A stretch of 64,000 nt of DNA from Schauerella fraxinea (GCA_030849965.1 JAVDKL010000002.1:682001-746000); one strand, 5' to 3'; positions 54,695-62,520 are shown, counted from the stretch's first letter. Made by a program: numbers and translations. Notes: a model not told the origin generated them from the letters alone.

Positions 54695-55027
54695 ATGGAC
54701 TGGCAAACGGGTATTTATGGGGCGCTAGCGGCGGCGGCGGTTGGCGTACTTGGGAAGTATCTCGTGCCGCTGCTCATGCGGACGCTGGAAAACAGTGTCG
54801 CGAACGCCACCGCATCGGGCGGCATCTTGGCCACCATCGCCGCCGAGCGCGACCAGTGGAAATTGAAAGCGGAAACGCTCGACAACGCCTTGCAGGAAAT
54901 GCGTAAAGAGTGGGCGACGATGAAAAGTGATTTCGGGCGCCTTCGATATCAACTTAAAGAGGCGCGCGAGACAATCGCGAGCCTGACGGGCAAGCCATTG
55001 TCCAAAGAGGACCAAGATGATGAGTAA
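54695..55027 (+). CDS. Phage membrane protein of the lysis cassette, holin candidate
   Basis: A 110-residue protein with one N-terminal hydrophobic segment (YGALAAAAVGVLGKYLVPLL) and a long coiled-coil-like C-terminus (ERDQWKLKAETLDNALQEM). Starts 4 nt after the endolysin. One membrane span plus position suggests a class III holin or an accessory, but no holin family is recognised. Confidence 0.65.
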   Translation: MDWQTGIYGALAAAAVGVLGKYLVPLLMRTLENSVANATASGGILATIAAERDQWKLKAETLDNALQEMRKEWATMKSDFGRLRYQLKEARETIASLTGKPLSKEDQDDE

Positions 55028-55520
55028 TCTGATCGCGCACATTTGCCGATGCGACATCCATCAAGCCGATCGCCTGCAGTTGATGATCAAGGTCTGGATG
55101 GCGTACCTCGGCCTGATTTTCATCGGTGGCGTGGTGCTCGGTGCGCCGCTGTACGTTTGGTTCGATCGTGAACGTCTGGAAGCTCGGGGCATGTACCAGG
55201 CGGAGAATCAGCGCATGCAGGATATCAACCGGCAGCTTCTATTGATCATCGAGCAGCGTCTGCCGGCTATCGCGGAGAAAGCCGGCGCCGCTGCCGAGAC
55301 GGCCCAGGAAGCTGCTGATACTGCAAAGGACGCGGGAAGCCGGGTTAAGGGGGCTGCGAAGACAGCGCGTGGTGCGGCGACTACAGCAAACGCGGCGGCC
55401 ACAAGCGCTAGATCGGCGGCATCTACGGCAAAGGGTGCGGCGGAAGAACTCTCTGAGGCGTTGACACCTTCGACGCCGAAACCTTCGGGCGAGGTGCCGG
55501 CATGGCTGGATACGCCCTAG
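55017..55520 (+). CDS. Phage membrane protein of the lysis cassette
   Basis: A 167-residue protein with a strong membrane segment at about 24-48 (VWMAYLGLIFIGGVVLGAPL) followed by a long Ala/Lys/Thr-rich helix. Overlaps the stop of the preceding gene. Could be a holin/antiholin partner; the repetitive Ala-rich tail is unusual. Confidence 0.6.
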   Translation: MMSNLIAHICRCDIHQADRLQLMIKVWMAYLGLIFIGGVVLGAPLYVWFDRERLEARGMYQAENQRMQDINRQLLLIIEQRLPAIAEKAGAAAETAQEAADTAKDAGSRVKGAAKTARGAATTANAAATSARSAASTAKGAAEELSEALTPSTPKPSGEVPAWLDTP

Positions 55521-55963
55521 TCAAACGTTTCTGGCCGGTGCTGGTAGTAGTCGCCATTCTCGCCGCTGTCCTGCTCGCCTGGCGATACGACCGAGCGCAG
55601 CAGTACGCCGATGGCTATCAGCAAGCAAAGTCCGATGCGTAAGCGCTGAGCGTTCAAATCGAAAGAGCGACACAACAGGAGGCCGATCGTGCCGATGCTC
55701 AATACCGCGGCGCCATCATGGCGCGCGAAGCTGTTCAAAAAACTGTTGCCACTCAGCGTGCTCGTATTGACGGGCTGCTCGACCAGCTACGCCGTCGATC
55801 CAAGACTGCCGGCACCAGCAGCGGATCTGATGGCGCCGGTACCGACTGGATCGGAGTACTTGGAAGCTGTGTCGCGGAATATGAGCGCTTGGGAGGCGAT
55901 GCTGCAAGGCTCGCCGACAAAGTGAATGGGCTTCAGGGTTTCGTTCGATCATTGACGCCCTAG
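55502..55963 (+). pseudogene. Rz-like inner-membrane spanin with an in-frame stop
   Basis: Frame from ATG 55502: a membrane anchor (FWPVLVVVAILAAVLLAW), then a TAA at 55640 after 46 codons. The same frame continues with spanin-like coiled-coil sequence (QQEADRADAQYRGAIMAREA, then ARIDGLLDQLRRR) to 55963. Without the stop it would be a normal ~153-residue Rz. It encloses an intact Rz1 frame. Confidence 0.75.
55689..55925 (+). CDS. Rz1-like outer-membrane spanin lipoprotein
   Basis: A 78-residue product nested in another frame inside the Rz gene, the classical Rz/Rz1 arrangement. Signal with lipobox VLVLTGCSTS (lipid-modified Cys at about residue 30) and a proline-rich mature part (DPRLPAPAADLMAPVPTG). 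GTG at 55689 or ATG at 55695 may be the start. Intact although its partner is interrupted. Confidence 0.8.
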   Translation: MPMLNTAAPSWRAKLFKKLLPLSVLVLTGCSTSYAVDPRLPAPAADLMAPVPTGSEYLEAVSRNMSAWEAMLQGSPTK

Positions 55964-55992
55964 CGCCCAGGCAAAGGTGCCGATCCGCTCCA

Positions 55993-56144
55993 GCGCAACT
56001 GGTTGCGCAAGTAAGCAGCCAGTTGGAATGGAGTACTGCGCGATCACGAAGCCGATCTGCGTTACGGCGACGACCGGTTCACCGATTCGACTGCACCGTC
56101 AGATCCTTTCGCATAACGAGCGCGGCAAAGCTCTCTGCCGATGA
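55993..56144 (+). repeat. Lysis-lipoprotein repeat, copy 1 (decayed)
   Basis: Frame reads SATGCASKQPVGMEYCAITK and later QILSHNERGKALC, with a frameshift between. This is the same sequence as the intact gene at 57019-57231. It lies right after Rz/Rz1, probably the original site of this small lysis-associated lipoprotein gene. Confidence 0.75.
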
Positions 56145-56270
56145 TAGTTTGTAATGCCTATTGCTTTTATTCGCATAGATGCGAAGGAAAAACAAGCATG
56201 CATACGCAACGTAGCATCCGGAAAGACCCTCGGCACAGGAGGCGCAATACGATGCTGGCAGGAGAATCAT

Positions 56271-56516
56271 ATGCCGAATGAAGTCATCGAGGCCGCCAAA
56301 AAAGAGGTCTCCTGTGCAACTGAAAACTATCTGGCCACGGTCGAGAATGCGAAGGCACCCATAGCTTCACGTTCCTATGCCAAGTATGTACAGGCCGCGT
56401 TTGAACTGCGTAGAAGCAAAATTTTGCTCGAAAGGGCGCTGAAGGAAAAGGGTGGATCCGCACAACTCGACGATTGTCTGCTAAGGCCGGATAGTCCCTG
56501 CAAAATCTACCCCTGA
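56271..56516 (+). CDS. Small helical protein of a three-member paralogous family
   Basis: An 81-residue protein with a GGAG site. Sequence IEAAKKEVSCATENYLATVE, SRSYAKYVQAAFELRRSK, LLERAL and DDCLLRPDSPC is about 60-65% identical to the gene at 59376. The ~85 nt upstream are also similar (AAGCAT-ATACGCA-GTAGCAT blocks), so the copies share a promoter or leader. Downstream on the opposite strand lies a GAF-GGDEF-EAL gene. No known family; probably a helical hairpin. Confidence 0.7.
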   Translation: MPNEVIEAAKKEVSCATENYLATVENAKAPIASRSYAKYVQAAFELRRSKILLERALKEKGGSAQLDDCLLRPDSPCKIYP

Positions 56517-56627
56517 AAAGCTCGTTCGACGTGGCTAAGGCGGATTAGAGGGAATGCGCCGTGTTGGTCCGCCGGGGCCTTGCCCCGATGCCAGAAATTT
56601 CGCATCCCCTACCTCTGAGATTGCCGG

Positions 56628-56867
56628 CTAGCTCGCCAAGCGAAAGATCATATCTGCCTGCTCTTCAATTTCGCGTTCGAAAGCGGCGAGGACCTCTGCG
56701 CTATCAATGCCCTGAAGCTTTTCAGTTGAGCGTTCCACCTCCTCGACGAAGTGGCGCTTCAACTCCAAAATTTGGCTGGGCGAAAGGGCGCGAATGAGGG
56801 CAAGCATCAAAGTCCGCTGAGCGATCAATCTACCTTGGACGTGTTCAGTCGACGATGAGTCGGACAT
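56628..56867 (-). CDS. Hypothetical helical protein
   Basis: A 79-residue acidic protein (MSDSSSTEHVQGRLIAQRTL...) with a heptad-like pattern (SPSQILELKRHFVEEVERST). The long upstream extension of the frame is a shadow; ATG 56867 gives the protein-like part. Lies between the small helical gene and the intact lipoprotein repeat. Function unknown. Confidence 0.6.
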   Translation of the reverse strand: MSDSSSTEHVQGRLIAQRTLMLALIRALSPSQILELKRHFVEEVERSTEKLQGIDSAEVLAAFEREIEEQADMIFRLAS

Positions 56868-57018
56868 TTGTGAATCGCTTTGAACGGTAGGGTGGACGCA
56901 CGTAAGGAGATTGCGTGCGACGGCGACTCTTGTAGCCAGCGTGTACGCTCTCAATGCTGGCACGAAAGACGTGTCTATATTAGCAAGCGCCCGAACCCGA
57001 TGGCTAGCTTGATGGAGC

Positions 57019-57231
57019 ATGAGCGTAGCAGCCAAGTCGCCTTCTCGCCTGACGGCGGCGCTGCTGACCAGCTTAAGCGCGACTGGCTGCGCAAGTAGGC
57101 AGCGGGTGGGCTTCGAATACTGTTCGATTGCCAAGCCGATCTACCTATCGGGAAAAGATCACTTCACGAATTCAAGCGCAAAGCAAATCCTCGGTCACAA
57201 CGAACGAGGCAGAGCTTTGTGCGAATGGTGA
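57019..57231 (+). CDS. Small lysis-associated lipoprotein, intact copy of a four-copy repeat
   Basis: A 70-residue protein with a signal peptide and lipobox (LLTSLSATGC, Cys at about 25), then a mature part RVGFEYCSIAKPIYLSG and KQILGHNERGRALCEW. Small proteins with the pattern C-x-[IV]-x-[KR]-P-I-Y and a terminal H-N-E-x-G...C-x-W occur beside Rz/Rz1 in Burkholderiales phages. This copy is uninterrupted, whereas those at 55993, 60334 and 60997 are decayed. It lies convergent with the EAL gene, away from the lysis cassette. Confidence 0.65.
   Translation: MSVAAKSPSRLTAALLTSLSATGCASRQRVGFEYCSIAKPIYLSGKDHFTNSSAKQILGHNERGRALCEW
57071..57231 (+). repeat. Lysis-lipoprotein repeat, copy 2 (intact)
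   Basis: The conserved ~155-bp core of the repeat begins at TTAAGCGCGACTGGCTGCGC and ends at the stop codon of the intact gene. Copies 2 and 4 share this left edge exactly. Confidence 0.75.
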
Positions 57232-57322
57232 AGCGTTAGGCTGCACTAGCGCTGGGAGGTCCGGTAGGTGCAAGCACATCACAAGCGGTAGGGGGGAGAG
57301 TGCATCGTGGTTCTGCAGGACT

Positions 57323-59122
57323 CTAAACGATGTCAGTTGCATCGAAGATCTCCAGCCATGAAATGAGCGAGCTTGCGTTCATAGGTTTCGCTATGAGGTA
57401 GCCCTGTACCTCGTCACATCCCCATTCCCGCACGAGTTGCAATTGCTCCTGAGTCTCGATCCCCTCAACGACCGTCTTATAGCCAAGTCCTTTAGCAGCA
57501 GTGATGACCGTCCTCAGTAATTGCTTTGCCTTTACATCGCTTTCAACTTCCGAGACGAATGATTGATCGAGCTTGACAGTAGATGCAGGAAGTTGCCTGA
57601 GATAGGCCCAGTTGCTATATCCCGTACCGAAATCATCGATGGCCATCTCGAGGCCAAGATGACTGATCCGTTGAAGCACACGCCGAGTGTCCTCGCCGTT
57701 TCTTATGATGGCGCTTTCGGTAAACTCCAGCCCTAAGTCCGAAGGGGAAATCATCTCCTTCTCAATGAGCCGCTCAAGCTCTGCAACGAACTCTGTGTCC
57801 TGCAAATCTTCGGCCGAGACGTTGATCCCAATTTGAAGTTTTAGACCTTCTGATCTCCAAGCGGCTTGCTGGCGCACAGCTTCAGCAAGGACCCATCGCC
57901 CAAGCGGTTTAATCAAAGCGGTTTTTTCTGCTAGCGGAATAAACTCACCGGGGCTGATGCTTCCCAGGGTTGGATGGTTCCAGCGAAGTAATGCTTCGAC
58001 CGAATTGCACTTTCCAGTACGCAGATTCATTCTGGGCTGGAAGGCAAGCCAAAACTCATTCCCTGACTGCAGGGTATGCGCTAGCGAGCTTAGCAATTTG
58101 AATGCTCGCAATTGTGCTGAGTCGAGAATTGGGTCATGCCAAGCAATGCCGACTTTGCGACGGCGGGCGTCATCGGCCGCACTAACGATGAGGCGAAGCA
58201 AGTCATTGCTGCTAGTGTCCTCGGGACCGAGATCCAGCACTCCTAAGGCAAGATCGGACTGTACCGGTATTCCTTTACAGTCAATCGGTGTTTTGAAGCA
58301 CTTCAGAATGCGCTTCAGAAGCGCAGGCGCATTTCGTCGGTTCTCTCCGAGCAAAATAAAGGCAAATCTTGTTGGACTGATTTTGTATAAAGTGGCCCCA
58401 TCAGGCAGTACCTCGAAGAATCTGTCGCGCATAGCCAGCATTAGATCGTTCGTGAAGGTGTACCCCAGCGTTTTGATGACGTCATTCAGAAAGGGCAAAG
58501 ATTGCATGTCGGCTGCCACGGCCATTACACGTTTGCCGTCTTTGAGACTTTCTCCGACATCCATCTGCAGACGGGTGCGGTTGTAGAGTCCGCTCGGCTC
58601 ATCCACGAACGAGTCGATTCTCAGAGAATCTATGCGCGCCATCACCATGTCACGCATATGTTCGAGCATCGTGCGCTCTTGCGGTGAAAGCGCAGGCCGT
58701 GGCTTGGTGTCGATGATGCAAAGGCTTCCAAGACCTAAACCATCAATGGTGATTAGTGGTGCACCCGCGTAATACCTGATGTGTGGAGGATTCAGCACCA
58801 AAGCATTAGACTCAAATCGAGGGTCGGCAAGCGAGTCCAGGACCTCCATGATTTGTCTTGTCTGGATCGTGTAGTTGCAAAATGCATCTTGCCGTGCCGT
58901 CTCGGCTCTACTGATGCCGATTTTCGCCTTAAACCACTGTCTCTGTTGATCGAGGATTGAAATCAAAACGATAGGGGCATTGAAGTAGTGCGCGGCAGTT
59001 TTGACAATTAGATCGAAGACTTTATCGCTGCTGTTTTCCGTGAGTCGAAGGTCGTCAACTCGAGTTTGCCGCGCCGCTTCAACTTGCGCGTCCAGGTTGG
59101 TTGGAAAACTAGGCCCGTTCAT
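57323..59122 (-). CDS. GAF-GGDEF-EAL protein, probable c-di-GMP phosphodiesterase
   Basis: A 599-residue cytoplasmic signalling protein. GAF at about 35-170 (FCNYTIQTR, RYYAGAPL, GSLCIID); a GGDEF domain at about 175-325 whose signature is replaced by SPTRF (about 249-253), so no cyclase activity; EAL at about 365-590 with E376 in VEALLRW, N434, E466 in LEFTES, D496/D497 in DDFGTG, K517 and E553 in VVEGIE, all needed for hydrolysis. ATG 59122 was preferred to a 36-codon longer start. Unusual cargo for a prophage; could lower host c-di-GMP. Confidence 0.9.
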   Translation of the reverse strand: MNGPSFPTNLDAQVEAARQTRVDDLRLTENSSDKVFDLIVKTAAHYFNAPIVLISILDQQRQWFKAKIGISRAETARQDAFCNYTIQTRQIMEVLDSLADPRFESNALVLNPPHIRYYAGAPLITIDGLGLGSLCIIDTKPRPALSPQERTMLEHMRDMVMARIDSLRIDSFVDEPSGLYNRTRLQMDVGESLKDGKRVMAVAADMQSLPFLNDVIKTLGYTFTNDLMLAMRDRFFEVLPDGATLYKISPTRFAFILLGENRRNAPALLKRILKCFKTPIDCKGIPVQSDLALGVLDLGPEDTSSNDLLRLIVSAADDARRRKVGIAWHDPILDSAQLRAFKLLSSLAHTLQSGNEFWLAFQPRMNLRTGKCNSVEALLRWNHPTLGSISPGEFIPLAEKTALIKPLGRWVLAEAVRQQAAWRSEGLKLQIGINVSAEDLQDTEFVAELERLIEKEMISPSDLGLEFTESAIIRNGEDTRRVLQRISHLGLEMAIDDFGTGYSNWAYLRQLPASTVKLDQSFVSEVESDVKAKQLLRTVITAAKGLGYKTVVEGIETQEQLQLVREWGCDEVQGYLIAKPMNASSLISWLEIFDATDIV

Positions 59123-59375
59123 TACATGCTGCCTATTGAGAGAATGCGTTTTCCGATGGCCATGATTTGCTCCGGGCTGGAATAGGAACACGACGTTGCA
59201 GATCGTGGGGGATGCAGAGATCACCAGCACATCGTACTTTAGTAGCCGTCCTTATCTGCTAACTTACAGCGTGTTTCAGATTTTTCAATGAAAATCAAGC
59301 ATTTATACGCAGGGTAGCATACGGAAAAACCGTTGGCGCTCTTACGGCAATAAGATGGCCGCCAGGAGATTTTCA

Positions 59376-59642
59376 ATGAAACGACAATTGATCGAGGCCG
59401 CCAAGAAGGAAGTGGCCTGTGCAACCGAAAACTATCTGGCTGCAGCGGAGTTTGCAAGGGCGCCAATGGCCTCCCGGTCGTATGCGAGGTACGTGCAAGC
59501 CGCAGTCGAGCTGCGGCGGAGCAAGGTTCTTCTTGAGCGGGCAATCGGCGCGAGAGGGCGCTCGGCCCAGATTGAACACTGCTTGCTTCAGCCGGAGAGT
59601 CCGTGCGAAAGGCGAGAGAGAGACGACAGTACTTCTGAATGA
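59376..59642 (+). CDS. Small helical protein of a three-member paralogous family
   Basis: An 88-residue protein with AGGAG before ATG 59376. Core IEAAKKEVACATENYLAAAE, SRSYARYVQAAVELRRSK and LLERAI is shared with 56271 and, more distantly, 29509. It is tail-to-tail with a stand-alone GAF gene 78 nt away, the same pairing as the other two copies. Function unknown. Confidence 0.7.
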   Translation: MKRQLIEAAKKEVACATENYLAAAEFARAPMASRSYARYVQAAVELRRSKVLLERAIGARGRSAQIEHCLLQPESPCERRERDDSTSE

Positions 59643-59719
59643 GCGCATGAGACGCCTTCGAGAGGACGTGCTGATGTGCTGAGCGGCGTCGAGATGGGAA
59701 GGCTGAAAATGCGCCAGCG

Positions 59720-60241
59720 TTATGGGGTCGGCGCTTTCTTGATTTCGCGAGTCGCTTTTCGCAGTTCCAGTTGGTCTTCGACCAAGGCAGCAAGGTCGCG
59801 CAAAGCCCGCTGGTCTTCAATACTCAGACCAGATCGCGGAACCGTGTCGATGACACAGAGGGTTCCAAGAACGAAGCCAACAGGGCTGACCAACGGGCAC
59901 CCGGCATAAAAGCGAATATGCGGCGTGTCCGTGACAAGCGGGTTGTCGGCGAATCGAGGGTCTGCTTGACTATCGGGAACGATAAGTAGGGCTCGGCTCG
60001 TAAGAGCATGCGCACAAAACGATGAAGCCCGAGAAGTCTCTGTCGCTTCGATTCCTACGCGTGCTGGAAAGAATTGACGCTCAGACTCCACCAGCGAGAC
60101 GAGAGAAATAGGGACGCGAAAAAGGTGCTTCGCGATGCTTACGATCCGGTCAAGCCCGACATGGACGAAACCATCTTTCATTTCGTACTTCTTTAATTCG
60201 TTGATTCGGTCTATCTCAACGTATTCAGAGCGGCGATACAT
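59720..60241 (-). CDS. GAF domain protein, paralogue of 30589-31098
   Basis: A 173-residue stand-alone GAF domain (GLDRIVSIAKHLFRVP, SERQFFPARVG, SSFCAHALTSRALLIVPDS, RFYAGCPL, GTLCVIDTVPR), about two-thirds identical to the GAF protein at 30.6 kb and closely related to the GAF domain of the EAL protein. ATG 60241 aligns the N-termini of the two paralogues; the frame is open 52 codons further. Faces the small helical gene at 59376. Confidence 0.85.
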   Translation of the reverse strand: MYRRSEYVEIDRINELKKYEMKDGFVHVGLDRIVSIAKHLFRVPISLVSLVESERQFFPARVGIEATETSRASSFCAHALTSRALLIVPDSQADPRFADNPLVTDTPHIRFYAGCPLVSPVGFVLGTLCVIDTVPRSGLSIEDQRALRDLAALVEDQLELRKATREIKKAPTP

Positions 60242-60333
60242 GGGGGAGATGTCTAAAGGTGGAGAGTTTAGAGCATCATACTTTAGTCGCACGCCAGAGG
60301 GCCGGGGCGCGTCCGAGCGTTGAACTCGTGGTT

Positions 60334-60488
60334 GGCGCGACTGGCTGCGCAGGTAGGCAGCCAGTCGGATTGGAGTGCTGCTGGATCGACCGGCCAATTT
60401 AGGTGGCTGCCGAAGACCAGTTTACGGATCCCACCGCGCGGCAGATTCTTAAGCACAACGAGCGGGGCGTGTGCTGTGCGATTGGTAG
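60334..60488 (+). repeat. Lysis-lipoprotein repeat, copy 3 (decayed)
   Basis: Frame reads GATGCAGRQPVGLECCWIDR, then a TAG, then AAEDQFTDPTARQILKHNERG. Same sequence as the intact gene at 57019, broken by an in-frame stop and lacking its signal peptide. Confidence 0.7.
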
Positions 60489-60499
60489 CTCCTAGTGCG

Positions 60500-60829
60500 T
60501 CAACGACCGTATAGGGATCCGCGCTGTGTTCCGCCTGTGCCGTTGTAGGGGTTAACATTTCCCTTAGTAGAGTAGTTGTTATTCAGCGATGAGTCTGGCA
60601 TTGAACGCTGATAGGGAGCAACGTAAGTCCCGTTACTTCGTGTGTGGCCCTGCACAGTGGTGCTGCTGTAATTCGATCCGGTTCCATAGCTCGGCATTGT
60701 TGTGCGCGGTACCTGATAAGAGGGGGATTGCGTCGGCCGTGGAGCTCCGTAAACGCTCTGATACTGCGCGAGTGCTGGCCACGACAACGACAACGTTACG
60801 GCGAGTAGTATTGCTTTAATAATTTTCAT
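60500..60829 (-). CDS. Exported Ser/Tyr/Pro-rich protein of the RSNGTYV...KGNVNPY family
   Basis: A 109-residue protein with a signal peptide (MKIIKAILLAVTLSLSWPALA) and a low-complexity mature part. It contains the widespread element HTRSNGTYVAPYQRSMPD and then NNYSTKGNVNPYNGTGG, found singly in many bacterial and phage proteins of unknown role. Located between repeat copies 3 and 4. Confidence 0.75.
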   Translation of the reverse strand: MKIIKAILLAVTLSLSWPALAQYQSVYGAPRPTQSPSYQVPRTTMPSYGTGSNYSSTTVQGHTRSNGTYVAPYQRSMPDSSLNNNYSTKGNVNPYNGTGGTQRGSLYGR

Positions 60830-60996
60830 GGGGTCTCCTTGCTCGCCCGACGTATCTCCAGGAGCATCCTGAGACGTGTAATGGGCACACTAATGCTAGA
60901 CCCGTGCCGTGTTCAGCAATTCGAGGAGAACGGGGCACAATATGCTTCATTCGAGCGCTGTGCAGCTTAGCTCGAGTTAGCGGTTTGACCGAAACT

Positions 60997-61150
60997 TAAG
61001 CGCGACTGGCTGCGCAAGTAGGCAGCCAGTGGGACTCGAATACTGCGCGATCGCGAAGTCGATCTACGTGGCTGTCGATGACGATTTCACAGATCCTACC
61101 AGCCGCCGATATTGGCGCACAACGAGGTTGGAAGAACACTCTGCGGGTGG
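60997..61150 (+). repeat. Lysis-lipoprotein repeat, copy 4 (decayed)
   Basis: Frame reads NLSATGCASRQPVGLEYCAI, then SIYVAVDDDFTDPTS, and shifts frame before the H-N-E-x-G end. Starts with the same TTAAGCGCGACTGGCTGCGC as copy 2. It is the last copy before the BstA-like gene. Confidence 0.75.
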
Positions 61151-61299
61151 CGAAACTAAATTCGTCTCATAAAAAACACCGAGGGTGGCTATTTTAGCGC
61201 CCGCAATTACTGCACTTTCTTACCCACTTGAATGTCCAAATCGAACGTAGGGTTGTGCAAAAATTAACCATCGCGGATAATGGTTCACCCAACGAGAAA

Positions 61300-61322
61300 A
61301 GCCCTTGCTGCAAACAAGGGCT
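61300..61322 (-). terminator. Hairpin, leftward terminator candidate
   Basis: AGCCCTTG, loop of 7 nt, CAAGGGCT; on the minus strand the stem is followed by TTT. It lies 37 nt downstream of the small leftward frame at 61359. Confidence 0.5.
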
Positions 61323-61358
61323 GATTTCAAGGGTCAACTCCGTCAGACAGAAGCTAAC

Positions 61359-61496
61359 TCAAACGTGACAGTGCGAATTTTGCTTCTTGATGACGGTACC
61401 GTCAACAAGCTTTACAAATGTAAAGGTATCTATGATGCATTGTCGCACTTTCGCACGACGCCCTATTAGCTCGAAAATGGAGGCGTAGGGCGCCAT
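61359..61496 (-). CDS. Possible small protein divergent from the BstA-like gene
   Basis: A 45-codon frame (MAPYASIFELIGRRAKVRQC...) whose start overlaps that of the rightward gene at CCATGG; no ribosome site. The nearby leftward hairpin is its only support. Confidence 0.25.
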   Translation of the reverse strand: MAPYASIFELIGRRAKVRQCIIDTFTFVKLVDGTVIKKQNSHCHV

Positions 61497-62457
61497 GGTC
61501 AATTCATTTAAAAACAAAGACTTAGTGGCAAAAATGCCCTGCAAGGGTGCCAACCTGTCGCAGAACAAATTCGACTTTGCCATCCATGCCTCTGCCGAGG
61601 TCGACGGCATTGGAATGGGAGTTTTGACTGATGGCACACCGTTTTTGACGGGTCGCGGTTTGGCCAGCCTCTGCGGTGTCAGTCCCAAGCAGATTCAGGG
61701 AATAGGGTACGAGTGGCTAAGCGAAGTTCAATCCCCTCGCGTAACCAAGCTCAAGGAGCTGTTGGGACAACGGGGACTCAGGCTGAGCGAGCCCTACGTG
61801 GCCGTGACGAAGCCCGGATTTGCTGACTTTCATGCTTACCAGGACACGCTATGTTTAGCCGTACTTGAATACTATGCGTTCGAAGCGGGAGCTAACGTAA
61901 AGGACGCGGCAGTACAGAATTTCCGCCGGCTGGCAGGGCAGGCTCTCCGCGACTTTATCTACAAAGAAGTCGGATATACCGGTGTGCCAGTAATTGAGCC
62001 GACCTGGAAGCCGTTCCATGATCGAATTTCAATGGTTCACAATTCGGTGCCTGTCGGTTATTTTGGCGTTTTTCACGCCATCGCAGACATCTTTGTAGCT
62101 TTAGGCGAGGGAGGGGTTTTCACCGACAGCTCCTTCATCCCTGACGGAAGCGTGGGCTCGCATTGGTCTAAGCATTGGGTGAGGATTGGTGGCGACAACC
62201 AGTTCGGATGCCGCATTCACTATCCTCGTAGCTATCCCCCGGATTTCCCGCAAGCAATGTCCAATCCACAAGAGGCTTGGGCTTATCCCGAGATGTCGCT
62301 TGGCGAGTTTCATCGGTGGCGCCGTGAAGATTACGTCGGTAAGGGCGCTCTGAAAACCTACTTAACCTCTAAAGAGCGACAAAAGGGGCTGCCGGTCGGG
62401 TTCGCTGAAAAGGCAGTTGCAGCGCTCTCGCCACCTGCTCCTCGCGCCCTCGGTTAG
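61495..62457 (+). CDS. Phage protein with P63C/BstA-like C-terminal domain
   Basis: A 320-residue protein. The C-terminal part (TWKPFHDRISMVHNSVPVGY, FGVFHAIADIFVALGEGG, IPDGSVGSHWSKHWV, PQEAWAYPEMSLGEFHRW) resembles P63C-domain phage proteins and, from memory, the prophage abortive-infection protein BstA, which has a similar length. The N-terminal half (GVLTDGTPFLTGRGLASLCG) looks like a KilA-N/Bro-type DNA-binding domain. GGAGG lies 11 nt before ATG. A terminator follows. BstA identity is a hypothesis; a phage antirepressor is the alternative. Confidence 0.7.
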   Translation: MVNSFKNKDLVAKMPCKGANLSQNKFDFAIHASAEVDGIGMGVLTDGTPFLTGRGLASLCGVSPKQIQGIGYEWLSEVQSPRVTKLKELLGQRGLRLSEPYVAVTKPGFADFHAYQDTLCLAVLEYYAFEAGANVKDAAVQNFRRLAGQALRDFIYKEVGYTGVPVIEPTWKPFHDRISMVHNSVPVGYFGVFHAIADIFVALGEGGVFTDSSFIPDGSVGSHWSKHWVRIGGDNQFGCRIHYPRSYPPDFPQAMSNPQEAWAYPEMSLGEFHRWRREDYVGKGALKTYLTSKERQKGLPVGFAEKAVAALSPPAPRALG

Positions 62458-62475
62458 TAGCAACTAGTTAGTCGA

Positions 62476-62500
62476 AGCCCGCCATAGCGCGGGTTTTTTT
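62476..62500 (+). terminator. Intrinsic terminator after the BstA-like gene
   Basis: CCCGC, loop of 6 nt, GCGGG followed by TTTTTTT. It contains a single GCCCGCC. Confidence 0.8.
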
Positions 62501-62520
62501 GTCTGTCCGATAAGCGGCTA

